From NCBI RefSeq assembly GCF_000813845.1, contig NZ_JWTB01000023.1:1-64000 (forward strand): a DNA stretch of 64,000 bases, written 5' to 3'. Position numbers and translations under genes: made by a program. A model generated the notes under the pieces. It saw only the letters and a list, made by a program, of their open reading frames with translations. It had not been told where the DNA came from and ran no database searches. Of this stretch, positions 34,570-44,857 are shown piece after piece. Position 1 is the stretch's first letter. Every line of letters starts with the position of its first letter. This stretch comes from Pseudarthrobacter phenanthrenivorans. Lineage in GTDB: Bacteria; Actinomycetota; Actinomycetes; Actinomycetales; Micrococcaceae.

Positions 34570-35820
34570 CTACTTCAGGAAGTCGGGGACATCCAGGTCA
34601 TCCGGGTGGGTTCCGGTCAGGTCCGGCTCCACCACGGAGGGCAGGTCGACGTCGAAGCCCGAGTCGGCAGGGACGGCCGTGGGACGCTGCTGGCCCCAGT
34701 TGCTGAGGCCGGCCGCGCCGACGCCGGCGTGGACCGGCTGGGTGTTCTGCTGGTGGTTGCCGCCCTGGTGGTTTCCGCCCTGCTGGTGGGCGGAGGCGGG
34801 AGCAGCTGCAGGCGCTGCCGGCCGCTGGGGTGCCACCTGCGGCTGCGACTGGTCCATGGAGGGCGAGGTGGCCTTGACGTCGTCGAAGCCGGCCGCGATC
34901 ACGGTGACGCGCGCTTCATCGCCAAGGGCGTCGTCGATGACCGCGCCGAAGATGATGTTGGCTTCGGGGTGGGCCACTTCCTGGACAAGGCGGGCGGCCT
35001 CGTTGATTTCGAACAGGCCGAGGTCGGAACCACCCTGGATGGACAGCAGCACGCCGTGGGCGCCGTCGATGGAGGCTTCCAGCAGCGGCGAGGCGATGGC
35101 CAGTTCGGCCGCCTTCACGGCGCGGTCTTCGCCGCGGGCCGAGCCGATACCCATGAGGGCCGAGCCTGCACCCTGCATGACGGACTTGACGTCCGCGAAG
35201 TCCAGGTTGATCAGGCCCGGGGTGGTGATGAGGTCGGTGATGCCCTGCACACCGGACAGCAGGACCTGGTCGGCGGAGCGGAAGGCGTCCAGGACGGAGA
35301 CGTTGCGGTCGCTGATGGAGAGCAGGCGGTCGTTGGGGATCACGATCAGGGTGTCCACCTCGTCCCGCAGGGCGTCGATGCCGGCCTCCGCGGAACCGGC
35401 GCGGCGGCGGCCTTCGAAGGTGAAGGGGCGGGTGACCACGCCAATGGTCAGGGCGCCGAGGGAGCGCGCGATCCGGGCCACGACGGGCGCGCCGCCGGTG
35501 CCGGTGCCGCCGCCTTCGCCGGCGGTCACGAAGACCATGTCGGCACCGCGCAGGACTTCCTCGATCTCGTCGGCGTGGTCTTCGGCAGCCTGCTTGCCCA
35601 CTTCGGGGTTGGCGCCGGCGCCGAGGCCGCGGGTCAGCTCGCGTCCGACGTCGAGCTTCACGTCGGCGTCGCTCATGAGCAGGGCCTGGGCGTCGGTGTT
35701 GATGGCGATGAATTCAACACCCCTGAGGCCGACCTCGATCATGCGGTTGACTGCGTTCACGCCACCGCCGCCGATGCCGACGACTTTGATGACGGCCAAG
35801 TAATTCTGCGGAGCTGCCAC
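34570..35820 (-). CDS. ftsZ: Cell division protein FtsZ
   Basis: 416 residues from GTG 35820, preceded by AGGGAC and giving [20 protein letters not shown]. The GTP-binding signature is [14 protein letters not shown]; the T7 synergy loop includes [14 protein letters not shown] Pro/Gln/His-rich linker (about residues 320-395) leads to the conserved C-terminal peptide [10 protein letters not shown] that SepF and FtsW bind. It polymerises into the cytokinetic ring. It has its own promoter region, 184 bp from ftsQ. Confidence 0.98.
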   Translation of the reverse strand: MAAPQNYLAVIKVVGIGGGGVNAVNRMIEVGLRGVEFIAINTDAQALLMSDADVKLDVGRELTRGLGAGANPEVGKQAAEDHADEIEEVLRGADMVFVTAGEGGGTGTGGAPVVARIARSLGALTIGVVTRPFTFEGRRRAGSAEAGIDALRDEVDTLIVIPNDRLLSISDRNVSVLDAFRSADQVLLSGVQGITDLITTPGLINLDFADVKSVMQGAGSALMGIGSARGEDRAVKAAELAIASPLLEASIDGAHGVLLSIQGGSDLGLFEINEAARLVQEVAHPEANIIFGAVIDDALGDEARVTVIAAGFDDVKATSPSMDQSQPQVAPQRPAAPAAAPASAHQQGGNHQGGNHQQNTQPVHAGVGAAGLSNWGQQRPTAVPADSGFDVDLPSVVEPDLTGTHPDDLDVPDFLK

Positions 35821-35884
35821 GTTACGTGTCCCTTGTTCGTGTCTTATTGCGAAAACTGATGGAGAGCTTGAAGGCTGCAACTTT

Positions 35885-35916
35885 AACCTTCGAGTTGAAG
35901 GTTATAGTTATGTCAA
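35885..35916 (-). promoter_or_regulatory. ftsZ promoter region with inverted repeat
   Basis: On the minus strand TTGACA (35916-35911) is followed by TATAAC-like sequence and an inverted repeat AACCTT-N7-AAGGTT (35885-35903), 65-83 bp before the ftsZ start. The 184-bp gap indicates a dedicated promoter. The -10 box cannot be fixed by eye. The inverted repeat could be an operator or a hairpin in the 5' leader. Confidence 0.5.
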
Positions 35917-36004
35917 GTAACTCTTGTCTGTGACGGTATTTCCTCTGGTGCACACATTCAATAACCGGGTCCGCGTGTCGGATTAATACCGGGAAAGAAA
36001 GCGC

Positions 36005-36922
36005 TCAGCGCGTCACGGGGTGCCGGGGCACACTGACATCGTAGACCCTGACCGGGTTCTTGGGGTCCGCCGGAGCCTTCAGGAGCGCGGCCAGGACCTT
36101 GGCCTTGAGTTCCTTCTCCGAGGCGTTTCCCCACACGATGGTCTGGCCGTCCACCAGCTTCAGTTCTACGGCGTCAACGGACTGCGCGGAGGCGTTCGAC
36201 AGCTTCGCCAGCACATCTGCCGGCAGGGCTCCCAGGACCGCCGCCGTGGCGCGGAACAGGTCCTGCCCGATCGCCCCGGCGCCGCCGTCAATGACCGGCA
36301 GCGCAGCGGACGCAGGGTCGTCGGTTGTTGCGAGCTGGACGCCGTCGACGTCCACCAGCTGGTACTGCTCCCCCTGCTTGACCAGGGCGACCGGCACCCG
36401 CTCGTGCACTGCCACGGCCAGGGTGGACGGCGGCCGGGCCTCAACGGAAACGGACTTGACCTGGACCAGGGACCCCAGGAGCGCGCTGACGTCCGCGTCG
36501 CTGATCTGGGGCAGCGGCCTGCCGCGCAGTGGTTCAAGCGCGGCCTGGACCTGGGCGGGCGTGATGATTTTGGTGCCCGTGACGGTGATGGTCTGCAGGG
36601 CAAGGACAGGCGAGTAGACCGCGGCCACCAGCAGCCCCGCCACCAGCGCGATGACGGCACCCAGTGCCAGCACGACCTGCTTGCGGCGCCGCCGCCCCCT
36701 GGGTTCGGGGAACGCCAGGACCGTTGCCCCGGAGGTTTCCCGCGGCTTCGCCGGCTTCGGCTCCGAAGGATCCGTCATGCTGCGGGATGCGGTGATCACA
36801 TCGCCGTCGGAAGGGGCCGGGTTCCCGGCGCCCTTCCGGGGCTCGGCGCTGCTCCCGTTCCCGGCACCGGGCCGGCCGGACCGCTTGGGCGGAGCATAGG
36901 TGGGCCGGCGGGAGCTAGGCAC
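36005..36922 (-). CDS. ftsQ: Cell division protein FtsQ/DivIB
   Basis: 305 residues from GTG 36922, which overlaps the murC stop by 8 bp. A basic, Pro-rich cytoplasmic region of about 80 residues precedes one transmembrane segment (VVLALGAVIALVAGLLVAAV). A POTRA domain follows (LQTITVTGTKIITPAQVQAA), then the FtsQ beta domain (RVPVALVKQGEQYQLVDVDG). It is part of the FtsQLB divisome complex. It ends 184 bp before ftsZ. Confidence 0.92.
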   Translation of the reverse strand: MPSSRRPTYAPPKRSGRPGAGNGSSAEPRKGAGNPAPSDGDVITASRSMTDPSEPKPAKPRETSGATVLAFPEPRGRRRRKQVVLALGAVIALVAGLLVAAVYSPVLALQTITVTGTKIITPAQVQAALEPLRGRPLPQISDADVSALLGSLVQVKSVSVEARPPSTLAVAVHERVPVALVKQGEQYQLVDVDGVQLATTDDPASAALPVIDGGAGAIGQDLFRATAAVLGALPADVLAKLSNASAQSVDAVELKLVDGQTIVWGNASEKELKAKVLAALLKAPADPKNPVRVYDVSVPRHPVTR

Positions 36923-38291
36923 GCAGCGCCTCCACGATCCTGGGGCCGAACGCTGTGACATCGCCGGCGCCCACGGTCAGGACCACGTCCCCGTCCGCTG
37001 CTGTTCCGGCAAGGGTATCGACGGCGTCGGCGGCGCTGACCAGCCGGCCGCCCTTGTCGAGGTGGTCGGCGATGAGCTGGCTGGTCACGCCGGGGATGGG
37101 GTCCTCCCGGGCGGGGTAGATGTCCAGGACCAGGGCGGTGTCTGCGAGGTTGAGGGCCTGGGCGAACTCGGCCGCGAATTCCCTGGTGCGGGAAAACAGG
37201 TGCGGCTGGAACAGCACGTGCACCTTGTGGCCGCCCGCCACGGAGCGGGCCGCGGTGAGGGCTGCACGGACCTCAGTGGGGTGGTGTGCATAGTCGTCAA
37301 AGACCCGCACGCCCCTGGCCGAGCCCTTCAGTTCGAACCGCCGTGAGGCGCCCGAGAAGTGGGCCAGCCCTGCCGCCGCGGCCTCCGGGGCAACGCCAAG
37401 TTCCAGCGCAACGGCGAAGGCCGCCGCGGCGTTGAGCGCGTTGTGCCTTCCGGGGACCTGGAGGGACAACCCGTACCCCACCCCCGCCGCCGACACGGCC
37501 ACGTGGCCGGGGCCGCCGTCGTCAAGCCGGATGTCCGCACGCCCGTCCGTCCCGTACAGGACCACCCTGGTGTTCCCCCGCGCCCGGGTCCGTTCCGCCA
37601 GAGCCAGCGCCCCGGCGTCGTCCGCGCACGCCACCAGCAGCCCGTCGGCGGGCAGCAGCCCGGTGAAGCGGTCGAAGGACTCGTAGACGGCCTCGGCGGT
37701 GCCGTAGTAGTCCAGGTGGTCGGGCTCGACGTTGGTGACGACGGCGATGCGCGGCCGGTAGTTCAGGAACGAGCCGTCGGACTCGTCGGCCTCGGCGACG
37801 AAGATGCCCGACGTGCCATGGGCCGCGTTGACGCCAAGCGCCGGGATGTTGGCGCCGACGGCGAAGGACGGGTCCAGCCCGGCGGCCTTCAGCAGTACGG
37901 TGATCATCGACGTCGTGGTGGACTTGCCGTGCGTGCCGGCGACCGTCACGACGGTGTCCTCCCCCATGGTGGCCGCGAGGGCCTGGGACCTGTGCAGCAC
38001 CGGAAGGCCTGCCTGCCGGGCGGCCGCCAGCTCCGGATTGTCCCCACGGATCGCCGACCCGGCCACCACGGTCTGCGCATCGTCGAGGTTCGCTGCAGCG
38101 TAGCCGACGGCGATGCGGGCACCGGCTGCGGCGAGGTCGGCCATGACGGGCAGGTCCTTGGCGTCCGATCCGCTCACGGGAACGCCGCGCGCCAGCATGA
38201 TGCGGGCCACGGCGGACATGCCGACTCCTCCAATGCCGATGAAGTGCACCTTGCCAAGGGATTCGAGGCCGGGCGTGCTGTGGGGGCTCAT
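36915..38291 (-). CDS. murC: UDP-N-acetylmuramate--L-alanine ligase
   Basis: A 458-residue protein from ATG 38291. It adds the first amino acid to UDP-MurNAc. The ATP loop is [16 protein letters not shown]; the N-terminal domain has [18 protein letters not shown], and later motifs are [13 protein letters not shown] and [12 protein letters not shown]. Its ATG overlaps the murG stop by 4 bp and its end overlaps ftsQ. Confidence 0.97.
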   Translation of the reverse strand: MSPHSTPGLESLGKVHFIGIGGVGMSAVARIMLARGVPVSGSDAKDLPVMADLAAAGARIAVGYAAANLDDAQTVVAGSAIRGDNPELAAARQAGLPVLHRSQALAATMGEDTVVTVAGTHGKSTTTSMITVLLKAAGLDPSFAVGANIPALGVNAAHGTSGIFVAEADESDGSFLNYRPRIAVVTNVEPDHLDYYGTAEAVYESFDRFTGLLPADGLLVACADDAGALALAERTRARGNTRVVLYGTDGRADIRLDDGGPGHVAVSAAGVGYGLSLQVPGRHNALNAAAAFAVALELGVAPEAAAAGLAHFSGASRRFELKGSARGVRVFDDYAHHPTEVRAALTAARSVAGGHKVHVLFQPHLFSRTREFAAEFAQALNLADTALVLDIYPAREDPIPGVTSQLIADHLDKGGRLVSAADAVDTLAGTAADGDVVLTVGAGDVTAFGPRIVEALRA

Positions 38292-39388
38292 GCAGATACC
38301 GCTTCCAGGACAAGACCAGCCATGCGCTGGTCGGCATTTCGGATGCCAAGCCGGTAGGACTTGGCTTCCATTTCGGCAAGCCGTGCTTTATCGGTGATCA
38401 GCGGAATCAGTTCACGGGCAATCCACTCCGGGGTGAAGTCCCTGTCCGCGACCAGCAGCGCGCCGCCTGCCGCCACCAGGCCGGCCGCGTTGAGCGCCTG
38501 CTCCCCGTTGCCGATGGGCAGCGGCACCAGGACTGCCGGGACGCCAACGGCGGCAACCTCGCTGACCGTGGCGGCGCCCGACCGGGCCAGCAAAAGGTCG
38601 GCCGCGGCGTAGGCACGTTCCATGCCGTCGATGTACTCAACCTGCCGGTAGCCCTTGGCTGCGAGCGGCTGGCCCGCCTGGTCCAGTACGGTCTTGCCGC
38701 GGCCGGTGATGTGGAGGGTCTGGATTCCGGCAGCAGAAAGTTGTTCGACGGCGGCGGCGATGGCGCGGTTGATGCTTTGCGCACCGGAGGACCCACCGGT
38801 GACGATCAGGGTGGGCTGCCTGGGATCCAGCCCCAGCGCCTCACGGGCGGCGGTACGGGCGGCTTTGCGGTCAAGGCCGGAAATTTCCTTGCGCATGGGC
38901 ATGCCCACGTGGACCGCGTTGCGCAGCGGGGTACCCTCGAACGCCACGGCGACGCGGCCCTTCAGGAGCGCGCCTACCCGGTTGGCCAGGCCCGGACGGG
39001 CGTTGGCCTCATGGATCACGATAGGGGTACCGCGCTTCCGCGCCGCAAGGTACATGGGGGTGCAGACGTATCCGCCCACGCCCACCAGCACATCCGCCTG
39101 CGCCTGGTCCAGGATGGCCCCTGCCTGGCGGACGGCGCCGGCCAGCCGGGCCGGCAGGCGGAGCAGGTCCGCGGACGGCCGGCGCGGAAACGGAACCCGG
39201 TCGATGGTGGCCAGTTCCACCCCGGCAGCCGGGACCAGCCGGGTTTCCATTCCCGTGGGTGTCCCGACCGCCAGGATGGAGGCCCCGGGGGCTTCACTTC
39301 GGAGCGCAGCGGCGATGGCGAGCAGGGGGCTGATATGGCCCGCGGTGCCGCCGCCGGCGAGGACGATGGAAGGGTGGGTCGCAGTCAT
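38288..39388 (-). CDS. murG: UDP-GlcNAc:undecaprenyl-PP-MurNAc-pentapeptide GlcNAc transferase
   Basis: A 366-residue GT-B enzyme from ATG 39388. It converts lipid I to lipid II at the inner membrane face. Motifs are [32 protein letters not shown] and [15 protein letters not shown], and the nucleotide-binding C-terminal half contains [18 protein letters not shown]. It starts 6 bp after ftsW and overlaps murC by 4 bp. Confidence 0.97.
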   Translation of the reverse strand: MTATHPSIVLAGGGTAGHISPLLAIAAALRSEAPGASILAVGTPTGMETRLVPAAGVELATIDRVPFPRRPSADLLRLPARLAGAVRQAGAILDQAQADVLVGVGGYVCTPMYLAARKRGTPIVIHEANARPGLANRVGALLKGRVAVAFEGTPLRNAVHVGMPMRKEISGLDRKAARTAAREALGLDPRQPTLIVTGGSSGAQSINRAIAAAVEQLSAAGIQTLHITGRGKTVLDQAGQPLAAKGYRQVEYIDGMERAYAAADLLLARSGAATVSEVAAVGVPAVLVPLPIGNGEQALNAAGLVAAGGALLVADRDFTPEWIARELIPLITDKARLAEMEAKSYRLGIRNADQRMAGLVLEAVSA

Positions 39389-39394
39389 CTGGGG

Positions 39395-40720
39395 TTAGGC
39401 ACGCTTTCTGGAATTCTTTGGTTTCTTCTTGTCCCGCCCTGTCCGGGCCGTGAACTTCAGCATCTTCTTGGGGCGCATTGCCGGTGCCATCTGTTCCCTG
39501 GCCAGTGAGAGGACCACACCCACGGCGCACAGCGACATCAGCAGGGCCGAACCGCCGTAGGAAATAAAGGGCAGCGGCACGCCGATAACGGGCATCAGGC
39601 CGGTGACGACCGACATGTTCACGGTGGCCTGGCCGAGCAGCCAGACCATGATGGTTCCGGCCAGGACCCGGTGGAACATATCCTCCTGGGCCACCACCAC
39701 GCGGTAGATGGCTGCACCGAGGATAGCGAAAAGGATCAGGACGACGACGGTCCCCACCAGGCCGAGTTCCTCACCGATAATGGCGAAGATGAAGTCGTTG
39801 TGGGCTTCGGGGATCCAGCTGTACTTCTGCCGGCTTTGCCCCAGTCCCACGCCCAGCCAGCCGCCGGATGCCAGTCCGTACATACCGTTGGTGGCCTGGT
39901 AGTTGGCGTCGATGCCGTCGGCGCAGGACTGGCCGGTCCACCAGGACGTGATGCGGCACATGCGGTTGGAACTGGTGACGGCCATGACCGCGGTGCCGGC
40001 AGCGGCGATGATGCCGGCGATGCCGAAGAGATAGAGGGGAACCCCTGCGAAGAAGAGCGCAGCGGCCATGATCATCATGATGATCATGGCGGTGCCCAGG
40101 TCGTTGCCCACAAGGATCAGTACGATGACGACCGCCGCCACAGGCACGGCCGGGATGAGCACATGCTGCCATTGGCCGAGCAGTCGCCCTTTCCGGGCCA
40201 ACACCGTCGCCAGCCACAGGGCAAGGGCCAGCTTGGCAGCCTCTGAGGGCTGGAACGTGATGCCGCCCAGGTCGATCCAGTTGCGGTTGCCGTTGACCTC
40301 GTCGCCCACAACCTGCACGAGCCCAAGGAGCAGGACCGCGATGCCGACGGCGGGCCACGCAAGCCGTTTGAGCCATACGACATTGATCCGTGACAGCACG
40401 AACATGGTGAAGATGCCGATTGCGGCGAAGACGCCCTGCTTCAGGGCATCGCCGTATGGGGATTTTCCGGCAGCGATTGATTCCACGCTGGAGGCGGAAA
40501 GGACCATCATGATGCCGATCGCCGTCAGGGCCAGCGTGGCGCCGAGGATGAGGTAGTACGTGGAGCCGTTCCGGGAGGTACCGGTGCCTTCCAGCGCCGA
40601 CCAGAAACCGCGGTACGCGGACCGCAGCCTGGCTCCGGCCGTGGCGGGCCGCCGTGCTGCCGTGGCCGTGGAGCCGGGGCGCGGCTTGCCACCCTTGGCC
40701 CGGGTGGGCGTGCTGACCAT
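39395..40720 (-). CDS. ftsW: SEDS peptidoglycan glycosyltransferase FtsW
   Basis: A 441-residue protein from ATG 40720 with about ten transmembrane segments. The SEDS core includes GGITFQPSEAAKLALALWLA, LVGNDLGTAMIIM, and the C-terminal GLMPVIGVPLPFISYGGSAL, shortened here to its core. FtsW polymerises septal glycan with FtsI. The basic cytoplasmic tails (ARTGRDKKKPKNSRKRA at the C-terminus) are typical of actinobacteria. It starts 2 bp after the murD stop. Confidence 0.97.
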   Translation of the reverse strand: MVSTPTRAKGGKPRPGSTATAARRPATAGARLRSAYRGFWSALEGTGTSRNGSTYYLILGATLALTAIGIMMVLSASSVESIAAGKSPYGDALKQGVFAAIGIFTMFVLSRINVVWLKRLAWPAVGIAVLLLGLVQVVGDEVNGNRNWIDLGGITFQPSEAAKLALALWLATVLARKGRLLGQWQHVLIPAVPVAAVVIVLILVGNDLGTAMIIMMIMAAALFFAGVPLYLFGIAGIIAAAGTAVMAVTSSNRMCRITSWWTGQSCADGIDANYQATNGMYGLASGGWLGVGLGQSRQKYSWIPEAHNDFIFAIIGEELGLVGTVVVLILFAILGAAIYRVVVAQEDMFHRVLAGTIMVWLLGQATVNMSVVTGLMPVIGVPLPFISYGGSALLMSLCAVGVVLSLAREQMAPAMRPKKMLKFTARTGRDKKKPKNSRKRA

Positions 40721-40722
40721 TG

Positions 40723-42285
40723 TTACTCCTCGCCGGTCTGGGCCTGCCCTTCCACCAGCTCGCGGACAGCGTCGATGAAAGCACCACCACGGTGAGCGTA
40801 GGAAGAGAACTGATCCATGGAAGCAGCTGCCGGAGCCATCAGCACGGTATCGCCGGATTCGGCGAGCCGTGCTGCTGACGCCACCGCCCAGGACATCACC
40901 TGTTCTCCATGGCCGGGTGAACCGGCCGGGATGCCATCGGCCGCCGGAGCAGTCTGCATTCCTTCAGTGTCACCCGCTCCCGGTTCGATCACCGGGACAT
41001 CGGGCGCGTGTCGCCGGAGGGCTTCCCGGAGCGGCGAGGTGTCGGTTCCGATCAGTACCACCGCTTTGAGGCGGGCTGCATGGTCCCTGACGAGGTCGTC
41101 ATAGCTCACGCCCTTGGACAGGCCGCCGGCGATCCAGACCACATTGCTGAAGGCCGAAAGCGAGGCCGCCGCTGCGTGCGGGTTGGTGGCTTTGGAGTCG
41201 TTGACCCACAGCACGCCGTTCATCCGGGCCACAGGCTGGATGCGGTGGTCGCCCGGCACGTAGTCGAGGATGCCCTGGCGTACGGCCTTGGCATCGACGC
41301 CGTAGGCCCGTACCAGTCCAGCCGCCGCCAGGGCGTTGGCCACCATGTGCCGCGGGGCAAGCGGCCCAAGATCGGCCATGGAGGCCAACTCTGCAGCGCT
41401 GTTGCGGCGTTCCTCGATGAAGGCCCGGTCCACCAGCAGCCCCTCCACCACACCGAGCATGCTGACGGCCGGTGTAACCGTGGTGAATCCTACGGCGCGG
41501 CAGCCCTCCACCACGTCGGCGTTCTCCACCATGCGCTCGGTTTCCACTTGCTCGGCGTTGTAGATGCAGGCCTTCTGCGTCCGCTCGTAGACCTTGGCCT
41601 TGTCCGCCAGGTAGGAATCGTAGGAGCCGTGCCAGTCCACGTGGTCTTCGGCCACGTTGAGGCAGACGCTCGCCACCGGCGAGACGGATTCCGCCCAGTG
41701 CAGCTGGAAGCTGGACAGCTCCACCGCGAAGACGTCATAGTCCACCGGGTCGCGGAGGGCATCAAGGATCGGGGTCCCTACGTTGCCGACGGCGATCGCC
41801 TTAAGTCCGGCGGCCCGCAGCATCGATTCGGTGAGACCCACGGTGGTGGTCTTGCCGTTGGTGCCGGTGATGGCGAGCCAGTCCGCGGTCTTCCGGCCTT
41901 CGCGGATGCGGACGCGCCAGGCGAGCTCGACGTCGCCCCACACGGGGATGTGCGCCCGTGCGGCAGCGGCCAGCAGTGCCTGGTCGGGACGCCAGCCGGG
42001 CGAAGTGACGATCAGTTCCGGGAGCCCGCCGTCGATGCGCGGGATGTGGGTGACGGCGTCGGGGCCCAGCAGCACGTCCGCGGCGCCGACGATTTTGAGG
42101 GTGTCTGCGTGGGCGCGGGCGGTGTCGCTGGTGGCGGCATCCACCACCACCACGCGTGCGCCCAGTTCGATCAGCGTGTCGGCGGCCGCGAAGCCGGAGA
42201 CACCGATGCCGGTAACCACGACGCGCAGGCCGGTCCAGTCGGAGTCCCACGAAACGAGGTTTGCCAGTCGGGGGGAAACGGTCAC
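40723..42285 (-). CDS. murD: UDP-N-acetylmuramoyl-L-alanine--D-glutamate ligase
   Basis: 520 residues from GTG 42285, whose GTGA overlaps the mraY stop; an ATG at 42300 is an alternative. It adds D-Glu. Motifs are [18 protein letters not shown], the ATP loop [27 protein letters not shown] and [14 protein letters not shown]. An insertion of about 30 residues near residue 450 ([18 protein letters not shown]) is low-complexity and lineage-specific. Confidence 0.96.
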   Translation of the reverse strand: MTVSPRLANLVSWDSDWTGLRVVVTGIGVSGFAAADTLIELGARVVVVDAATSDTARAHADTLKIVGAADVLLGPDAVTHIPRIDGGLPELIVTSPGWRPDQALLAAAARAHIPVWGDVELAWRVRIREGRKTADWLAITGTNGKTTTVGLTESMLRAAGLKAIAVGNVGTPILDALRDPVDYDVFAVELSSFQLHWAESVSPVASVCLNVAEDHVDWHGSYDSYLADKAKVYERTQKACIYNAEQVETERMVENADVVEGCRAVGFTTVTPAVSMLGVVEGLLVDRAFIEERRNSAAELASMADLGPLAPRHMVANALAAAGLVRAYGVDAKAVRQGILDYVPGDHRIQPVARMNGVLWVNDSKATNPHAAAASLSAFSNVVWIAGGLSKGVSYDDLVRDHAARLKAVVLIGTDTSPLREALRRHAPDVPVIEPGAGDTEGMQTAPAADGIPAGSPGHGEQVMSWAVASAARLAESGDTVLMAPAAASMDQFSSYAHRGGAFIDAVRELVEGQAQTGEE

Positions 42286-43391
42286 AGCAGTACAACCCAT
42301 TCTGCGTAGAAGATGCCCAGGCCCACGGCGACGAAGAGTCCGCCCAGGATCCAGAACCTAACCACCACGGTGACTTCGGCCCACCCCTTCAATTCGAAGT
42401 GGTGCTGCAGCGGCGCCATCTTGAAGACGCGCTTTCCACCCGTGGCCTTGAAGTAGCCCACCTGGATGATGACGGACAGGGTGATCAGCACGAAAAGGCC
42501 GCCCACGATGCCCAGGAGGAGCTCGGTCCGGGACAGAATGGCGAACCCGGCCACGGCACCGCCGATGGCCAGCGAGCCGGTGTCGCCCATGAAGATCTTT
42601 GCCGGGGAGGTGTTCCACCAGAGGAAACCGACCAGCGCGGCGCTCAGGATCGCGGCAAGCAGTGCCAGGTCCAGGGGGTCCCGGACGGAGTAGCAGCCGC
42701 TGCCGGCTTCCCGGGGTGAGCCACAGGCCTGGTTGCTCTGCCATATGCCCATGAGGGTATATGCACCGAAAACCATGATGGAGGCTCCCGCTGCCAGGCC
42801 GTCAAGGCCGTCGGTGAGGTTCACCCCGTTGGTGGCTGCGGTGACGATCAGGTTCGACCAGATGACGAAAAGGATGGCGCCCAGCACGGTGCCGCCGAAG
42901 GCCAGGTCAAGCCAGGGCAGGTCGCGGACGAGGGAGATTTTGGTCGATGCAGGAGTCAGTCCGGCGTCGTTGGGGAAGTTCAGCGCCAGGATGGCAAAGA
43001 CGATCCCCACGGCTGCCTGGAGGATCAGCTTGGCCTTGGCATTGAGCCCCAGGCTGCGCTGGCGGGAGATTTTGATGAAGTCGTCCAGGAATCCGACCAG
43101 GCCCATGCCCACCATGAGGAACAGCAGGATAAGGGCTGAGGCAGAAGGGCCGGGCGAATCGGGGTTCATCATCAGCATGATGAGGTGGGTAAGCCCGTAG
43201 CTGAGCAGTACGGCGGCCACCACCACGGTCCCGCCCATGGTGGGTGTTCCGCGCTTGGTGTGGTGCGACGTGGGGCCGTCATCACGGATGAACTGGCCGT
43301 AGCCCCGGTGGACAAGGAGCCGGATGAACAACGGCGTACCCACAAGGGCGCACAGCAGGGCAAGGCCTGCGCCGATCAATAGAGCAATCAC
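42282..43391 (-). CDS. mraY: Phospho-N-acetylmuramoyl-pentapeptide transferase
   Basis: A 369-residue integral membrane enzyme from GTG 43391, overlapping murF by 4 bp. It makes lipid I from UDP-MurNAc-pentapeptide and undecaprenyl phosphate. About ten transmembrane segments are visible. Catalytic motifs are [26 protein letters not shown] and [16 protein letters not shown], and the HHFE-type [14 protein letters not shown] near the C-terminus is intact. Confidence 0.97.
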   Translation of the reverse strand: MIALLIGAGLALLCALVGTPLFIRLLVHRGYGQFIRDDGPTSHHTKRGTPTMGGTVVVAAVLLSYGLTHLIMLMMNPDSPGPSASALILLFLMVGMGLVGFLDDFIKISRQRSLGLNAKAKLILQAAVGIVFAILALNFPNDAGLTPASTKISLVRDLPWLDLAFGGTVLGAILFVIWSNLIVTAATNGVNLTDGLDGLAAGASIMVFGAYTLMGIWQSNQACGSPREAGSGCYSVRDPLDLALLAAILSAALVGFLWWNTSPAKIFMGDTGSLAIGGAVAGFAILSRTELLLGIVGGLFVLITLSVIIQVGYFKATGGKRVFKMAPLQHHFELKGWAEVTVVVRFWILGGLFVAVGLGIFYAEWVVLL

Positions 43392-44851
43392 GGCAGAGTG
43401 CTCCTTTCGCCGGCGGGGGTGGGGGTTGGGGGTAATGCTATCCGATCGCCCAAATGGCGAAGTCCAACGCTGTTGGAGGACTTGAACAGCACCAGGTCGC
43501 CCGGCTGCAGTTCCACGTCGAGGATTTGGAAGGCCTCATCCACCGTCTCGGCGAAGATGCATTCGTCGCCCCAGGATCCCTCCTGCACGGCGGAGACGTA
43601 GAGGGCCCGTGCTTCCCGGCCCACCACCAGAAGGCGGGAGATGTTGAGGCGGACCACCTGGGTGCCGACTGCGGTGTGCTCGCGGATGGAATCCTCACCG
43701 AGTTCCAGCATGGCGCCCAAAACGGCCCAGGTGCGGCGGCCGCGGCCAAGATCGGCAAGGGTGCGCAGCGCGGCACGCATGGATTCCGGATTCGCATTGT
43801 AGGCGTCATTGATCACGGTGACGCCGTCCGGCCGTTCGGTCCGTTCCATGCGCCAGCGGCTCGCGGCAGCCTGGTTGCTCAATGAATCAGCGATCTGGTC
43901 CCCCGGGACTCCTGCCGCCCATGCCGCTGCGGCTGCTGCCAGCAGGTTGCCGGTGTGGTGGGCTCCAATGAGCCGGCTGGCCACGTGGCGTGGCGCGGCG
44001 CCGTCCGGCAGTTGGAGATCGAACTCGGGGCTGCCTTCGGCGTTGGTGTCCGCCTTCAGTGCCTGCACCTGCGCGTCCTGGCGCCCCTCTGCGGAGAAAC
44101 CAAGGACGGCAGCCTGCGTGCGGCTGCGCATGGCGGCGACGCGTTCGTCGTCGAGATTGATGATGGCGGTGCCGGCGGCGGACAGCCCTTCGACCATCTC
44201 GCCCTTCGCCAGCGCGATGTTCTCCACTCCCCCAAATTCGCCGGCGTGGGCGGTCCCCACTGCCAGGACGACGCCGATGTCCGGCTTGACCATGTCGGAC
44301 AGGTACCGGATGTGGCCGATTCCGGTGGCGCCCATTTCGATGACGAGGTAACGGGTGTCGGTGCCGGCGCGGAACACGGTCAGCGGAACACCCACCTCCC
44401 CGTTGTAAGAGCCTCGCGGTGCCACGGTGTTGCCCTGGGTGGCCAGGATTCCGGCCAGCAGGTCCTTGGTGGTGGTTTTGCCGGCCGAACCGGTAATGCC
44501 CACAACGGTGAGCTTGTCTCCAGCGTCGGCGCGGGCGGCACGGATGCGCCGGACGGCCTCGGCCGCGAGTGCACCCATCGCCAGGACGGCGTCATTGACC
44601 ACGACTGACGGGTAAGAGGCGCCGTCAGGGGCGGCGACCGGGTGCTCCACGAGCGCCAGGACCGCACCGGAGGCAAAGGCTGCGCCGATGAAGTCATGGC
44701 CGTCGGCGTGCTCGCCCGGCTTTGCGACGTAGAGCGAGCCCGGGGTGGCTTCGCGTGAATCCGTCACCACCGAGAGCGGCGTAATTCCGGGATCGGCGTC
44801 CAGGCGCCCGCTGGTGATTTCGGCGATTTCCGCCGCAGTAAATGCAATCAT
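43388..44851 (-). CDS. murF: UDP-MurNAc-tripeptide--D-alanyl-D-alanine ligase
   Basis: A 487-residue protein from ATG 44851. It adds D-Ala-D-Ala to complete the pentapeptide. The ATP loop is [16 protein letters not shown]. Further motifs are [19 protein letters not shown] and [17 protein letters not shown]. It begins 6 bp after murE and overlaps mraY by 4 bp. Confidence 0.97.
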   Translation of the reverse strand: MIAFTAAEIAEITSGRLDADPGITPLSVVTDSREATPGSLYVAKPGEHADGHDFIGAAFASGAVLALVEHPVAAPDGASYPSVVVNDAVLAMGALAAEAVRRIRAARADAGDKLTVVGITGSAGKTTTKDLLAGILATQGNTVAPRGSYNGEVGVPLTVFRAGTDTRYLVIEMGATGIGHIRYLSDMVKPDIGVVLAVGTAHAGEFGGVENIALAKGEMVEGLSAAGTAIINLDDERVAAMRSRTQAAVLGFSAEGRQDAQVQALKADTNAEGSPEFDLQLPDGAAPRHVASRLIGAHHTGNLLAAAAAAWAAGVPGDQIADSLSNQAAASRWRMERTERPDGVTVINDAYNANPESMRAALRTLADLGRGRRTWAVLGAMLELGEDSIREHTAVGTQVVRLNISRLLVVGREARALYVSAVQEGSWGDECIFAETVDEAFQILDVELQPGDLVLFKSSNSVGLRHLGDRIALPPTPTPAGERSTLP

Positions 44852-44857
44852 CTCGGT

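Noticed and set aside
34516..35859. A 447-codon open frame opposite ftsZ
   Set aside because: Mirror frame of ftsZ, with Gly/Val/Asp-rich translation and no start signal.
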